The notes beneath the pieces were generated by a model. The model was not told where the DNA came from and did no database searches. It saw only the letters and a program-made list of their open reading frames with translations. From NCBI GenBank assembly GCA_020064725.1, contig JAGTWJ010000006.1, forward strand, positions 1,674,001 through 1,738,000: a stretch of DNA of 64,000 nucleotides, given 5' to 3'. A program made the translations under genes and the position numbers. Each line of letters begins with the position of its first letter. Within the stretch, counting starts at the first letter, position 1. The DNA is from Drechslerella dactyloides. Its lineage: Eukaryota > Ascomycota > Orbiliomycetes > Orbiliales > Orbiliaceae. This document shows positions 46,136 through 57,633 of this stretch, in pieces.

Positions 46136-47359
46136 CTATACGCTCGTCCGCCGCCGGATGCTTACAACGGGCACCCATCCCCCGATCCACTCAACGACCG
46201 GCACGTCCCCCTTCCCCGCTACCCTCCTCCCACGGGTCTTATCCTCACTCAGCAGCTCCATGCACCCCTCCTCGCCCCTCGCCACGCCCAGCCAGAACTC
46301 ACGATACCCCGCCAGCACACGCTCATACGTCGCCAGTATACCGAGATGGTAAAACCCAATGCTAACAAGTAAATGCCACCACGCATGTCCCTGCGGATTC
46401 ACCGTCGTCGTGACCCAGTGCAATTCCCCGGCCCCGCCGGCCAGAAACCCCGCGAGATCCGGATAGGTAACGGGTATCTGGCTCACGTAATCGCAAAAGT
46501 TCAAATCAGTCGACCAGATTACGATCGCGGTGACATAGATCCACACGCCCCTATTGTGCAGCTTGCGCACGTCCTCCCGGTGCCGCTGCACGAGTCCCTT
46601 GTATTCCGCCGCGCCACACTCGTCCCTGCAGTACGCGAACGCCGTCTCGGCGCCCGGCTTCCGCGAATCCCGGTACATTGAAAACGTGAGGAAGAACCCC
46701 GCGAGTTCAACGCTGCCGAATAGCACATGGAAGATGAGAAACTGGCTGGGGCCACGGAATAGCGTTACGAGCAAGCTGCACGTTACAGCATGCAGTAGGA
46801 ACGCCGCGGATATCACGGGCGTGTACCAGTTCCCGGCGGCGTCCCGTCGCAGCGACGGGATCAGGTACGCTTTCAAGCCTGTAACCTGTCGAAGGTATGT
46901 TTTCGGGACGGCGAGCGGGAAGGGCTCGCCCCGCGCGACGAGGCAGGTCGTCAGATGGATTATCGCCGTCCACACCATCGGCACTTCGTCGAACGCCTGC
47001 GACCACCACTGCAGACTGCCGTGGAAGGCGACGGACCCCCAGCCGACGAGCTGCAGTGCGAACCAGGTAAGCCAGATCCTGTCGATGCCGAGGAGCGACG
47101 GATGCGCGAGCAGCGGGTCGTAGATGGCTGTGATATCTTTGCTTGTGGTTTGCGAGGGAGGTGAGAGGCGCCGGAGCGACCATTGGCCCAGGAGGCCGAA
47201 GAAGACCATGCACAGCGAGGAGAAGGTGTTGAAGAACTCGGCGACGTAGTAGGAGATCGTGTAGTCTTGCTCGCACCAGTTGACGGAGGAAGTAGGGACG
47301 CCCCAGAGGCCGGTGCCCTCGTTCTCCGGCCGCGGTGAGAAGATGGATGAGATTGTCAT
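46136..47359 (-). CDS. Alkaline ceramidase (Ypc1/Ydc1 family)
   Basis: Single-exon gene of 407 aa. Hydrolyses (phyto)ceramide to a sphingoid base and fatty acid in the ER/Golgi membrane. The family signature NWCEQDY (residues 27-33) supplies acidic calcium-site residues. VAEFFNTFSSL follows, then several hydrophobic helices. The predicted zinc histidines are His113 (SVAFHGSL) and His325/His329 (GHAWWH), matching the three-His arrangement of ACER enzymes. The C-terminus runs about 60 residues past the last helix. It is longer than yeast Ypc1 (about 316 aa) because of loops and the tail; no frameshift is seen. The upstream region contains a 22-bp perfect palindrome about 130 bp before the ATG. 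Confidence 0.92.
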   Translation of the reverse strand: MTISSIFSPRPENEGTGLWGVPTSSVNWCEQDYTISYYVAEFFNTFSSLCMVFFGLLGQWSLRRLSPPSQTTSKDITAIYDPLLAHPSLLGIDRIWLTWFALQLVGWGSVAFHGSLQWWSQAFDEVPMVWTAIIHLTTCLVARGEPFPLAVPKTYLRQVTGLKAYLIPSLRRDAAGNWYTPVISAAFLLHAVTCSLLVTLFRGPSQFLIFHVLFGSVELAGFFLTFSMYRDSRKPGAETAFAYCRDECGAAEYKGLVQRHREDVRKLHNRGVWIYVTAIVIWSTDLNFCDYVSQIPVTYPDLAGFLAGGAGELHWVTTTVNPQGHAWWHLLVSIGFYHLGILATYERVLAGYREFWLGVARGEEGCMELLSEDKTRGRRVAGKGDVPVVEWIGGWVPVVSIRRRTSV

Positions 47360-47492
47360 CGCGTCGTGATGCTACATGTATCTTGCAGTAGCAGTGCAGT
47401 GCTTATCGATAGATGCGGAGCCTCTTGTCCGTGCGTCTATAGAGCGCAAGTAGCAGTCAGCAGCCGTACAAGGTCTTGTCGTGCGCGTCGAG

Positions 47493-47514
47493 GATATCGA
47501 GATATCTCGATATC
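47493..47514. repeat. 22-bp perfect palindrome upstream of ceramidase
   Basis: Half-site GATATCGAGAT followed immediately by its reverse complement, flanked by near-symmetric TCGAG (left) and ATCTCGAG (right). It lies 134-155 bp before the minus-strand ceramidase ATG. It could be a dyad for a dimeric regulator or simply a low-complexity GATATC/CTCGAG patch. Confidence 0.6.
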
Positions 47515-48479
47515 ATCTCGAGTAAAACAGAGGGGATAGACGTACACTTCGCCTCACAGAGTATCTCTCTCGAACAAAGGCATGTGATAGTCAACTGATA
47601 CTGGCTTCTCGGGTTCAATCGAGAATCCGAGACCGTATTTGCAAGCGATTATGCACAGATGAGAAATTATACCATCCTGGTCGCAGTCGACAGAGTAGTT
47701 TCCATTCGAGGGTTCGGCCAGTGCGAACTTGACCTTTCATCGACTACCGCAGCTTACCGCGCATGGTTCGTATACGTGTATTCAGTTAAGGTTGTGACCG
47801 CATCTGTCAATTGGCCATCCTGCTATTCGGCCCGATCGCGATCCAGTCCCGCTTGATTGCCAATGCAATCGTGATTCGCGTGAATGAGCCCTTCACACCA
47901 GCCACACTACCGCCACTCAGCGTCTTCGCCAAGCTATGCTCATATTACAACATTTTCACCACATTTAAGCTGAGACTGGTGGCGGCAGACCTGGCAAAGG
48001 TCATTTTGACGGTTGATATTCTCAGCTGGCATAAGGACAATGATAATGGCATTCCCCTGGTCTCGCATGTTACGAGACCACATTCCCCGTAAAAAATGAT
48101 GGATGACGTTGAGGTTGAACAGAAACTGAAGCCCTGCTGGTGTTTGTCCCACCAGAGGAGCTGAGATATCTTGGGCTACTACTCGGGCGAGTTTGGCTTT
48201 TGGATTCGCTACTACTACACTGGCTCTTTAGCATTGCATTCTTGTTCTTCGCTAGCACCGGCTGACCTGATTTGCCAACGATTAAAGTGCCGACTGGTGA
48301 TCACTGAGCGAGAAGACCCTAAAGCTTACTGCACGCACAGCAGCGACCTATTACTACCTGCGGTTGAAACAGGGCTACTGACTACATGTTCAATCGAAGA
48401 CCAGAGGAGTTGGTATTGTATTGTTGCTATTGTTTTATCTAGGCGCTCAACCCCCCCGGGCCCTTGGCCTCAACCTTCC

Positions 48480-48770
48480 CTCGAGCGCCCAGGACGCGGC
48501 GGCGTCAGCGGCAGTGGCATTGGCGGCGGCTGGATTCGCGGTGGAGGAAGGGGAGGAGGTTGTGGTGGTGTCGGTGGTGGCGTCCGTCGCCGTCGCCGTC
48601 GATGTCGTCACCGTCGTCGCCGTCCCCGGCGCGAAGGTCGTGGTGGTCGTGGTGGTCGTGGAGCCGGAGGGGGACGAGGTGATGGTGGTGGTGACAGCGA
48701 GGATAGGCGCTTGGACGGCGGCGGAGGCGGCGGATGCAGAGGAGGAGAGGGAGCAGGAGGGATGATGGGG
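48480..48770. repeat. GC-rich low-complexity tract
   Basis: Imperfect GTGGTG/GCCGTC/GGCGGC units that encode Val/Ala-rich, Gly/Arg-rich or Thr-rich products depending on frame. Simultaneous openness in three frames points to composition, not selection. Confidence 0.6.
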
Positions 48771-49251
48771 ACGGTGGGGCTTTAAATACTGCTCCGTGAA
48801 GCCCAAGGGAATCTTTTTCGAGTTTGTGCCGTCATGGCTGAACTCTGCTGTGTCTGGCGCCGCTGCTGCGGTCGAAATGGCACGCGGCTGGACTGCCATG
48901 ACGCCATCTCATCACAATTACTTCGACCTCTTGTTCTCCTTTCTGGAGACTACGCTCCTACTCTAAGCCAATAAGTACAATTGACATCTCTCACCACCTC
49001 GCTCTGCGAGTGCCTAAATCAGCGAACGCCATCTGCGCATCAGCTCTGAAATCACAGCTCCAGAGTAAGTGGCCGCAAATCTTGCGGATATCTACGGATT
49101 TTTGGGCCTCACGAACAATGAACTAACATCTGGCTTATGGTATCACTAGTCTATACATCTAGACCTCTCCACACCGGACAGAGCTTGGGGGGCACAATTT
49201 GCATGAACTGGATAAATATAAAGGTGTAGGAGTGCTCTCAGAAGCCAAACT

Positions 49252-49312
49252 TTGTCTCGTAAACTAAACTGCCACAGCGAAGTGAAGTACGGCAGTCTGG
49301 CTCGCGAGACAA
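49252..49312. repeat. Short inverted repeat (hairpin family member)
   Basis: 49252-49273 and 49291-49312 are 22-bp inverted copies matching at 17 of 22 positions, all differences being transitions, around a 17-base loop. The core CTCGYRARC/GYTYRCGAG is shared with the hairpin in the subtilase intron at 37207-37263. Confidence 0.6.
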
Positions 49313-49720
49313 AGCCAAACCACTCTTCGTCACCGTAAGAGTGAGCAAAGCGACCCGAGCTTGCTTCTTAACCCTTAGAGGCCGACCGGCTCTGAGGCCA
49401 CTGTCCAACTGATCCTTACCCTTTCACTCAAAAATCCAACATCATCTTCAGTTGACTGCGTCGTTGGGCATCAACCTTAGTGGTGTTTATGGGAAGGTAG
49501 AGACCTCTGGTAACAAGGTTGGTGTGGCCCCTTCCATCAGGTGCTTTTCCCTTGCTAGGCTATATGGTGGGGCTGTTAACTAATAGACTCTAGATTCAAC
49601 CTCTTATCAGTTTATGGACACCTTGTTTTTTGTTTCCTGTGCTTCTAGTAATATCCGTGGCATAACTACAGGCGTAAAGGAAATTCAAAGAATTTACTTG
49701 CATGCTTTGCTCAATTCATT

Positions 49721-49755
49721 CTGGAAAGGGAGGGTTTGGTTTACGAAACCACCTC
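49721..49755 (+). repeat. Half-copy of the hairpin repeat
   Basis: CTGGAAAGGGAGGGTTTGG followed by TTTACGAAACCACCTC is nearly the same as 37231-37263. The complementary left arm is not found directly upstream, so this is a partial copy, or an arm whose partner lies at about 49302-49322 (GAGACAAAGCCAAACCACTC). Confidence 0.6.
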
Positions 49756-49997
49756 ACCCTAATATTTCTCATATTTTTTTTTAGAGCCTTTGGATATTGC
49801 GAAGTCCCTCCGAGTTTGAGTCCTTTACTAAGAGAGCTTTAAAATTAGGGCATGCGGTCCGCAGACGAGTCGCTAACAATTTGGCTCCCCTGCTGCCTTG
49901 ACTCTATTTCAACCACACACTAAATTCGCGGCAGCTGCTTGACGAATCTAACGAAGACTTGAAAGGTCGCATCCAAGACTTTGATATTCAAAAGACG

Positions 49998-51843
49998 ATG
50001 GCTCCCTCCCGCAATCTTTTAGACCTCCCTTTGGAGGTTCTATGCATTATCATTGAACTGGTAATACGTGATCCAATCTTCCTTGGCCACCAGACTTTGC
50101 TAACTACGGGATATAATAGGTCGGTCGGTCTCAACATCAACTAAATAGCGATGCGCTATCGGCACTCCGATACACTTGTCGCCTACTTCATCAAGCTGTC
50201 TCCAGACATCTGGTTACAGAAAATCTTGTTCTAGAGGCCAGCCCGTCTGGCACAGGCTTTTATTTCATAGAGAACGGACCAATTCAATTATTCGAGAAGT
50301 CTTGTGCTCCTCGCCAGGTTATCGTCGTCCCCAGCCGCTCGGGACGAGCACCGTGTCTCTCGTCTGGCATAAAAACCGACTTTTTGGAGCCTGGAACTTT
50401 TAGCGATACACGGCTTGACGCTCTGCAGTAATTAAGCTTACCCTTACCCCGAGCCCAGCAGGGCCCGAATCTTCTAACATTTCTCGCTAGTGTTCATAAC
50501 TCGTGGGTTCTCCCGATACGCCTGCTGGCCAAATATATACAACGACGGCCCCACCTCCGAAAGCTCACTCTCTCGATCACGCGAGAATTGCTGCAACATC
50601 GCGATTTCAAGAGACAAGTACATTCGCTCGATAGCCTGTCGTACTTGCATCTTAGGTTGACGCGGTCACGATTCCCTAGATGGATGAGGCAGACAGATCT
50701 CTCCGTTATCTGGGACGTTGTTAATGCAAATGCGACAACGCTAGAGTGTCTGAGAATTGAATCGTATCACCAAGAGGTCCAGAATACTATCCAGACCAGA
50801 AGACAAACGCACTATCAGGCCACCTCTGCTAGTCTCAGCCCCCCCAGATATCTTGGCGACATGCAGCCATATATCGTCGGGCCCGCATTTAGCTCTGAGA
50901 CCCATGTTGCCAGGATAGGTCTTAAAGCTCGTGTATGGTGGTCGCTTCTACAAATACGATGGTCAGAGCAACAGAAGCTCCGAATTTTACAAGTTATAGA
51001 CGAGTTTTGCTTCATCCTAGATATTTACGCAAATCCAGCGATTTTCTGTCTGGACAACCTGGGGGTCTTGAGCCTGGTGCGCTGTTATCTTGTGGAGAGT
51101 CTTTTACTTGGGCTACAGGACAGACTCGCAAATCTGAAGTGTCTACAGGTGGTAGAATGCACGAGAGTAGTGACGATGATGCGGCTGCTGCCGAAACTCA
51201 GCATGTTGGCGGCATTCTTCTTTACCGCTGTTCCCTGGGACGTCGAGTGGTTTGACTACGCATGTCTTGAAGCCCAACGGGAACGTATGCGCGTGCTGTG
51301 GGTGCAGTCTGCTTGGCCAAACGATGAGCGGCAGGATGCGAAGCGCCGCAGAGCCGCAGTGGATTTTAGAACGTGGCCCCGGCTGGAAGAGTTGGCAATT
51401 CCCAGCTCGCACGAAGCGCTGGTGAGTCCAGTGAAATCAGCATATCATAAGTGATGGCCCGAGCTGACCCAATGGTGATCTAGCTGTGGTTTCATCCCTC
51501 GCCAATGTTGCAGTTTCTACGGTTTATACAAGGCGTACGGTGTGTTGGATACCGTAACACGGTCTGGCTTTATATTCGACGTCAGAAAAAGTTACTGGGA
51601 GGGGCACAACCGAATTTACAGGCTGTTTGCATCAATCTGGGGAAGACGGAGCTGGGCGGTATGATAGAGAGAGACGTAGCATTGACATTGACGAAACACA
51701 CCGAACCGGGGAAGCCAAAGATCGCGAGTGAAGAGGATATTCAGGACGGTTTGTCGAGATCGAAGTTCCGAAGACAATTCTCCAAAGTCTCTATCTTTGA
51801 AAATGACCCCAGCAACTGGATTGATGCGTTTATTCAAGAGTAA
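49998..51843 (+). CDS. F-box protein with LRR-like C-terminal region
   Basis: Model: join(49998..50060, 50120..50427, 50491..51421, 51484..51843), 553 aa; all phases agree. The N-terminus MAPSRNLLDLPLEVLCIIIEL spliced to ALRYTCRLLHQAVSRHL is a standard F-box, which would bind Skp1 in an SCF ubiquitin ligase. The rest resembles the long divergent leucine-rich regions of fungal F-box proteins (HLRKLTLSI, SLSYLHLRLTR, DNLGVLSLVRCYL, LANLKCLQVVEC, RLEELAIPSS). Targets are unknown. The gene sits in a repeat-flanked accessory region, like many lineage-specific fungal F-box genes. The splice sites at 50428 and 51422 are clear; the first intron is inferred from the F-box continuity. Confidence 0.72.
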
Positions 51844-53735
51844 ACGAGGCGGTTGATTCCAGTGACTACTAAAAGGGATGTGAATTTGCCTTCTCTCTAC
51901 TTTAAAATATAGCAGATCTCGACGGCACCGGAAAACGTTGCTGAAGCAACGAACCGTTTGTGGAGGTACTTCCTCAATGGGGTGTATACCCCTAGTTCGG
52001 TTAATGGCAATCGACTCGTGAAATAGAATATTTAGTTAATAAGGGAGCGTATGAATTGCAAGATCAGTCTAGGGTGAATTTATATTGCGAGATCTCGAGA
52101 ATATCTGGTCTGTTCCATGGCCACAATCGCAAAACCCCTGGATATAATGCAATGTATTCAAGGGGATTTTTTTTTGAGCATTTTTACATCTTATCGAGTC
52201 TATAAAATTCTTCTAAATCTAGTTTGGCTGATCTAATATAATGACTGGTTTCTCACGAGAAAAATATAGGTCCCTTGAAAAATCAGTTTATATCGTCTCG
52301 CTAACCAGGCTGCTCCCCTTTGTCATGAAGATTATACCGGTATCGGCACAGTGCATCCATTAGATTGTTTCAATTCATACAGGCTACACGTGCGCACCGG
52401 TGTAAGGGACTATAGAATATAGGGCCATAGCATCTTCCAAGCTGGGGTTGTTATTTCAACCGTTCTAGCGACGCGAGCTCCAAGATCACACCGAAGCAAT
52501 GCTAAGCAAGTGTTTATGAACCGACGTCACAACCTGCTGGCCATGCAGGATCATAGAATCGCATGCTCTCTTGATGGCGGCATTCAGATCCGGTATGCAA
52601 TGGCTTTGTGCTTCAGTCACTGATCGGGATATCAATATGCATGTGCGGCTGCCGAGTCTGTGAGTTGTGCGGTTATAGTGTTCGCCAAAAGCATATACAT
52701 AGATGGTCATCCGTACAACTAGAAGTCTTGAATTGCACCCATTTTATCAAATCTTGATGTCAGCTCCAACACCGATTTGTAGAGCCAGTGTCTTTATGGA
52801 TATCGTTACGAGCATCGTGACGATCTTCGTGCCGAGTTTCGTCTCGAACGTTTGTGGGGACCCCGCTTTTCCTGGGGAGCCGAGCGGAACGAGGCGATAA
52901 GTAAGCCCGAAATCTTGGCTTCAGGCTGGCTATTCCCCGCCAATGCTGTGAAGGCTTCAGCTCTGAGACACTGGGAAAAAGCTTCTGGAGTGGGTCCTGC
53001 TCGGCTCGAGCGATCACGATTGTCAGCCTGGAGCAGAGCACGTTTTCTTTCGCGTCTAGCTTTGCGGAAACGCGACGTGGCCCACCTTATGCATGACCTC
53101 ACTGCCAACGACCGTGCGCGTCCAGTTATAAATTTATATTTGTTACTCCGCCTGCAGGAGTTCGACGTTACCGGATGTGTCCCTTGAACGGAATTCTTGC
53201 GCCAATCGAATTTCACACGGGCTTTTTGCGAGGGTGTGGGTCGTATAAGTTCGCTTTTATATCAAACGTCGCGCGCTTTCTTGTTGCGTTTTTCGCAAAT
53301 TTCCAGCCGAGATCACGGATCGACTTCCTTACTCAACCCACATTTGGCAAATTCCCCTTCTTAAAATGCAACCTGCGCGCGCGGCATCGAGAGTATCGTG
53401 CGTTCCTCTGTCCAGGGAATTGGCCTGTTCCCAGGCTCGACACCCTTGAACATGAGGGGTACGTAGATCCACAGTTTCTCCGTTGGGGTTTACCCGGAAT
53501 ATGGAGACGAAGCTCAGCACAGGTTCCTGATGCGATTTCCCCGGAAAATTCACTCCTTCCTCGTCACGATGAATGAGAACACTGAGCCCACGTGGTGCAA
53601 TTGGCAGAGTCTACAGAATGTCTATAAAATGGACCGAGGGCCTCAGTCAGTAAAAATGTACATGCAAATCGGCCGGGTATCGGGTCTCTACATCTCATTG
53701 CAATACTTTCGTTCACCGGGGCAGTGACATCAAGC
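51844..53735. other. Intergenic 1.9 kb, no supported gene
   Basis: Overlapping frames on both strands at 52.7-53.6 kb (up to about 136 codons) have no recognisable motifs or splice logic and contradict one another. A TTTTTTTTT run lies near 52167. The last few hundred bases presumably hold the promoter of the lyase gene. Confidence 0.45.
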
Positions 53736-55687
53736 ATGTGGTCAAAAATACAAGCGCTTGCTTCACTGTTGCTGGTGCATTTACTTGCACCGGCGACAGG
53801 TGTATATGCCTGGCCTTCGCCTCCTCCTGCTGGAAAGCCGTTTCTCATCAAAGTGGACGATGTCACCGCCATCATTGGCAACGACTACTGGAATGTGACA
53901 GTCGGCCGGCAGTTCGCGACAAAGCTCTACTATAAGAATGTCGACCTCGTGGGGGATGCAGTTGGACATTACGTCAGCTATAGTGAGTCCAGAATCGATA
54001 TATGCTACCAATTGGCAAGCTTGAAAGCAGCGCAGACACATTAAGGCATCTGTAGGCTGACAATTACAATGCATTGATCGTAAATCTAAACAGACGGAGC
54101 AGCCAATAATCTGGTATTGACCAATGCGGAGATCTACAAGGTCACCGGAGACTACACGGACATCGTCTTTCATGCAACCGAAGGCGACTTCCACTGGGTT
54201 CTGACCCCGAACCTGCTAGGAGCGTACCAGTACTTTGTCAATAAAGCCCTGCCAAATCTCGGCGAATTCAGAACCCTCTGGCGTCTCGCCAACGACTCCT
54301 TCACCTACGGTAAAACCAGCGAGCGGAACGAACTGTTCCCAACACTGGCAGACATCCTGAGCTCCACAAAAGTCCAAGACGAGACGTGGCAGCGAGCTGA
54401 CGGGTCCTTCATTACCAAATACGACTTCGCTGCCTTCATGCCTCTCGTTCAGGACGAGCCGGATTATTGGGGTGTCTACGGCCCGCTCGGTGGCTCCACA
54501 GCACCTGGCGCTGAGATGATCGGGTCTTGGTACATCCATGCTGGCGTTGACTATATCAATGGAGACCACCTTAAACAAGAGCTCATGGTCCACAGAGAGA
54601 GTGCAACTGGCGATACTGTCCAATTGAACATGATCCACGGTACACACTTCCAGACGACTAGCGATGATGCCTTCAAGGTTGGAAAGGCCTGGGGCCCCTG
54701 GCTCTGGTACTTGGTACGTGGATAGCTGAAGAATTGCGTCTGTTTTGGATCATATGATTGTAGCTAACAACCAACCATGATCAGAACGACGGGAGTTTGG
54801 ACGACGTGGAGAAGCGCATGAAGGCAGAACAGAAACTCTGGCCATACGAATGGTTCCAGGATGACAATGGCTACCATAGTCGAGGCAGTCTCTCCGGCCG
54901 AATCGTCAATGAGGACGGCCAGGGAGCAAATCACGCAGCCGTGTTCCTCGGTGACAACAAGTCTACCAAAACGACGCTGGATCAGGGAGCCGATTATTAT
55001 TACCGCACCTACGCCGACCACGCCGGGTACTTTACGTTCAAAAACGTTCGAGAGGGAACTTATGGTCTCCGAGCCTTCCCCAACGGCGCCAGAACCCTAT
55101 CAGACGTCAGCACGACGTTCAGCAAGGACGATATCTCTACCACTGCAGGCGAGAGTACCGACCTCGGCACAATGACATGGCCGACTCAAGGTCGCCAGAT
55201 CATCTGGCAGATTGGAGACCTCGACCGTCTTGCCACCGGATTTGCCTACGCAGGCCCACCGCATGAACATGCCCGCTCCGCCCATTGTCCGGCGAATCTC
55301 GTCTATACCATCGGCGAGAGCACCGAGGAAGACTGGTGCTTTGTCCAATGGGATCTCGGCACCTGGACAATCGTATTCGACATCCCCAACCGATGGAAGA
55401 ACAAGGGCTCTGCAATCCTCACGCTGGCTATCTCCGCATATGCTTCGGGAGTCTCCGGAAATGTATTCGCGAACGGTGACAGGATTGGAAATTTGACCTC
55501 GGGAGTCCTTCCGACGTCGGCCTCGATTTATCGTTCCGCAACCTTGGCCGGAGAATTCTCTCAATGGCAATTTCCCATAGCTGCAGGCAAGTTGGCACCG
55601 GGAAAAAATACTATCGCCATTAACGTTACGCGGACCACCCTTTGGCACGGCTGGATGTGGGACAGCCTCATTCTCGAGTGGGTATAG
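53736..55687 (+). CDS. Secreted rhamnogalacturonan lyase, PL4 family
   Basis: Model: join(53736..53982, 54094..54713, 54785..55687), 589 aa. Cleaves the rhamnogalacturonan-I backbone of pectin by beta-elimination outside the cell. A signal peptide (MWSKIQALASLLLVHLLAPATGVYA) precedes a beta-sandwich domain with KVTGDYTDIVFHATEGDFHW, DEPDYWGVYGPLGG, KQELMVHRES and NMIHGTHFQ, a pattern I associate with PL4 enzymes. Lys191 (FITKYDF) and His249 (LMVHRES) are candidate catalytic residues; this is inferred from the Lys-to-His spacing of the Aspergillus aculeatus enzyme as I recall it. A fibronectin-type-III-like section (RGSLSGRIV, YFTFKNVREGTYGL) and a C-terminal carbohydrate-binding-like sandwich (from about residue 400, ending GWMWDSLILEW) complete the three-domain family layout. 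It indicates a plant-associated or saprotrophic lifestyle. Confidence 0.87.
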
Positions 55688-56418
55688 GACATTGCATCTG
55701 CAAATTGCAAATCTGGACAAGGAAATATGCGCGTGAAAGGTCGCGGAGCTCGTTGATGCATTTATTCATCTTGAGTCGTCGGCGCGGTGTACATGTACGT
55801 ACATGTATGTGTGTTTATGTCAGAAAGATGCAGTCCTAGCCAAGTACGTAACTTACTACCTACCTAGGTACTTTCAGGTTGTTTTGTAAAATTTAATGTC
55901 CATCGCGATACTATATTGCTATGTCGGATTAGTAACTACGAATATTTAAATGTGAGTATAAAGAATCAGGAATCCGCAGCTCCATATATAGTGCTCTTGC
56001 CATGCTCTGGACACTAGGTGCCTTGAGACTAGAGGAAAACCAGTCTATCGGCAACTCCCTCCATGGTCCAGGCCGCGATTCCAACGTTGCAACAAGTCGA
56101 TGTGTTGAAATTTTAGGAGTGACTAGGACAGTGCCACAATTACGACGGCTGGCCCCGAGACCATCACAATCAAGTGTTTATAGACTGGCATCATATATAA
56201 GTAATACGAAGGCTAACAAAGTGCCCCAGCTGTAACATTATAATACTAGTATCATCGTATATACATGTAAACGCCCCTCAGTCTGTCGACCGCCTATATA
56301 GCTATAAACATCAAATAGACAACGTGCACCGGTACCATAACCACTAAGTTTTGTACAAGTTGTAGAAGTTGCACCGCGACTGACACCAAGAAACCGCAAA
56401 AAACCTTTCCTTCTGCGT
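55688..56418. other. Convergent spacer, lyase and Ser/Thr-rich protein
   Basis: 731 bases with no gene supported. The 16-bp palindrome ACATGTACGTACATGT occurs near 55793. The spacer must include both 3' untranslated regions. Confidence 0.5.
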
Positions 56419-57633
56419 TTAGAACGGAACGGGAACCGCTTTCAAGGTAATTGGGGTGCAAGCATTGCCGAAGTGTAGCGAGTCACGGCTTGGAATGGTA
56501 ATGCCGACGCCGGTAACACCCCATTCTTCAGGTTCTGTGCAGACCCAGGTCTTAGCCTGAGCGCTGCCGTCGGGGAGAGACCATACAAAATCGGTGCCTT
56601 GAATAGCGCTTGGCAAATTGTCGAAAGTCGTACCGATACTCGGGGAGGGGAAAACAGCTGGGCTACTTCCATAGGTCGTAAGCCAGCCCCCAAGGACGCT
56701 AACTTTTTGCCCATCAGGGGTGGTAGTTATGCCATTAACAATGGAGAATATCGTAGGGTTGGACGGTACGATCGCAACAAAGTTATTTGAAGCCTTGTTC
56801 AAGTACTGTCCTTGTACCGAGCCAGTCTGGACTTGTATGTTGAACCGGGCTGACAGGGGAATATAAGTAATGTCGGTGTGAGTGGCGACGGCAGTGGAAC
56901 TTGTAACCGTGGTGTCGGTAACGACAACTGTAGTGGTAGCGTCAAAGACAGTGACAATCTCAGTCGAAATGGTTTCCGTCACGGTTGTTGTAGTGTCCGT
57001 AACTGTGGTATCAGTCGTTGCAGTGGTTGTTTCTGCGGGTATGGTAACGGTGGTTCCAGTGACTCCCATGCAGCTGCAGGCGCTCGAATAGCGAACGGCC
57101 CCAGAGCACCAACTTGCGTAATTGGGGATCGCCGATGGGATATCCGTTTGTTGGCGCTTGGCTATGCCCGCCGAATACTGCGTTTCTTGAACGGTCACGG
57201 TGAACGGAACGATTACTGTTGCTGTTGTGTGTTCGGTTTCTGTCGCTGTCTGTGAGACTGTATCTGTGTGCACGACGCTGTCGGTGGTCGTGGCGGTAGC
57301 ATGGGCAGTGTTTGTGGTTGTGACCGTGCTGTAGGCATTGCGTTAGCTGAGTTGCGCCATGGCTTGTTAAAGAATATATTGTTCTACTCACGAGACAGCA
57401 GGAGTAACTGTTGTGCGGAAATACGAGAGGCAATCCGTTGATCCCCTTGGAGTTTTTTCAGTATTTCGGACGGCTAAACGACAAGGTCAGCGGATAAGAT
57501 GTTATAACGTTAAACTATGTCGCACTCTGAGTACTTGGTACTGACCTCGAAGGCAGTTATCTGCGTCGCATCGGGACGCTGGCAGAGCGGCAGCGCTACC
57601 AACCAAAAGCGCCAAAGCTGCTGTTAGAATCAT
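56419..57633 (-). CDS. Secreted Ser/Thr-rich glycoprotein, unknown function
   Basis: Model: complement(join(56419..57328, 57392..57473, 57546..57633)), 359 aa. A clear signal peptide (MILTAALALLVGSAAALPAS) is followed by CDADNCLRAVRNT and DCLSYFRTTVTPAVSTVT, a short Cys-containing N-terminal pattern common in fungal extracellular proteins. Thr/Val/Ser-rich stretches (roughly residues 55-80 and 125-190) should be heavily O-mannosylated. Between them lies a small Cys-containing segment (NYASWCSGAVRYSSACSCMGV). The C-terminal 140 residues look folded (FNIQVQTGSVQGQYLNKASNNF, ending FGNACTPITLKAVPVPF). No hydrophobic GPI-type tail is present, so it is probably secreted, not membrane-anchored. I do not recognise a catalytic family. 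It could be a wall protein or effector-like secreted protein. Confidence 0.75.

Larger units (their letters stand above)
47360..49997. other. Gene-poor 2.6-kb interval with low-complexity and repeat debris
   Basis: No gene is firmly supported. 48480-48770 is GC-rich simple sequence, GGT/GGC-biased on the plus strand, that stays open in several frames at once. The minus-strand frame at 48447-48899 would encode a Thr/Ser/Ala-rich protein and cannot be excluded. From about 49200 the sequence changes to AT-richer DNA with short inverted repeats (49252-49312) and a repeat half-copy at 49721-49755. I regard 49.1-49.9 kb as decayed repeat sequence of unknown family. Confidence 0.5.

Noticed and set aside
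48447..48899. 150-codon minus-strand Thr/Ser/Ala-rich frame
   Set aside because: It lies in a low-complexity tract that is open in several frames. There is no signal peptide or conserved segment, so it was kept only as a note.
52703..53576. Overlapping frames on both strands upstream of the lyase gene
   Set aside because: Frames conflict, lack domains, and no introns connect them into one product.
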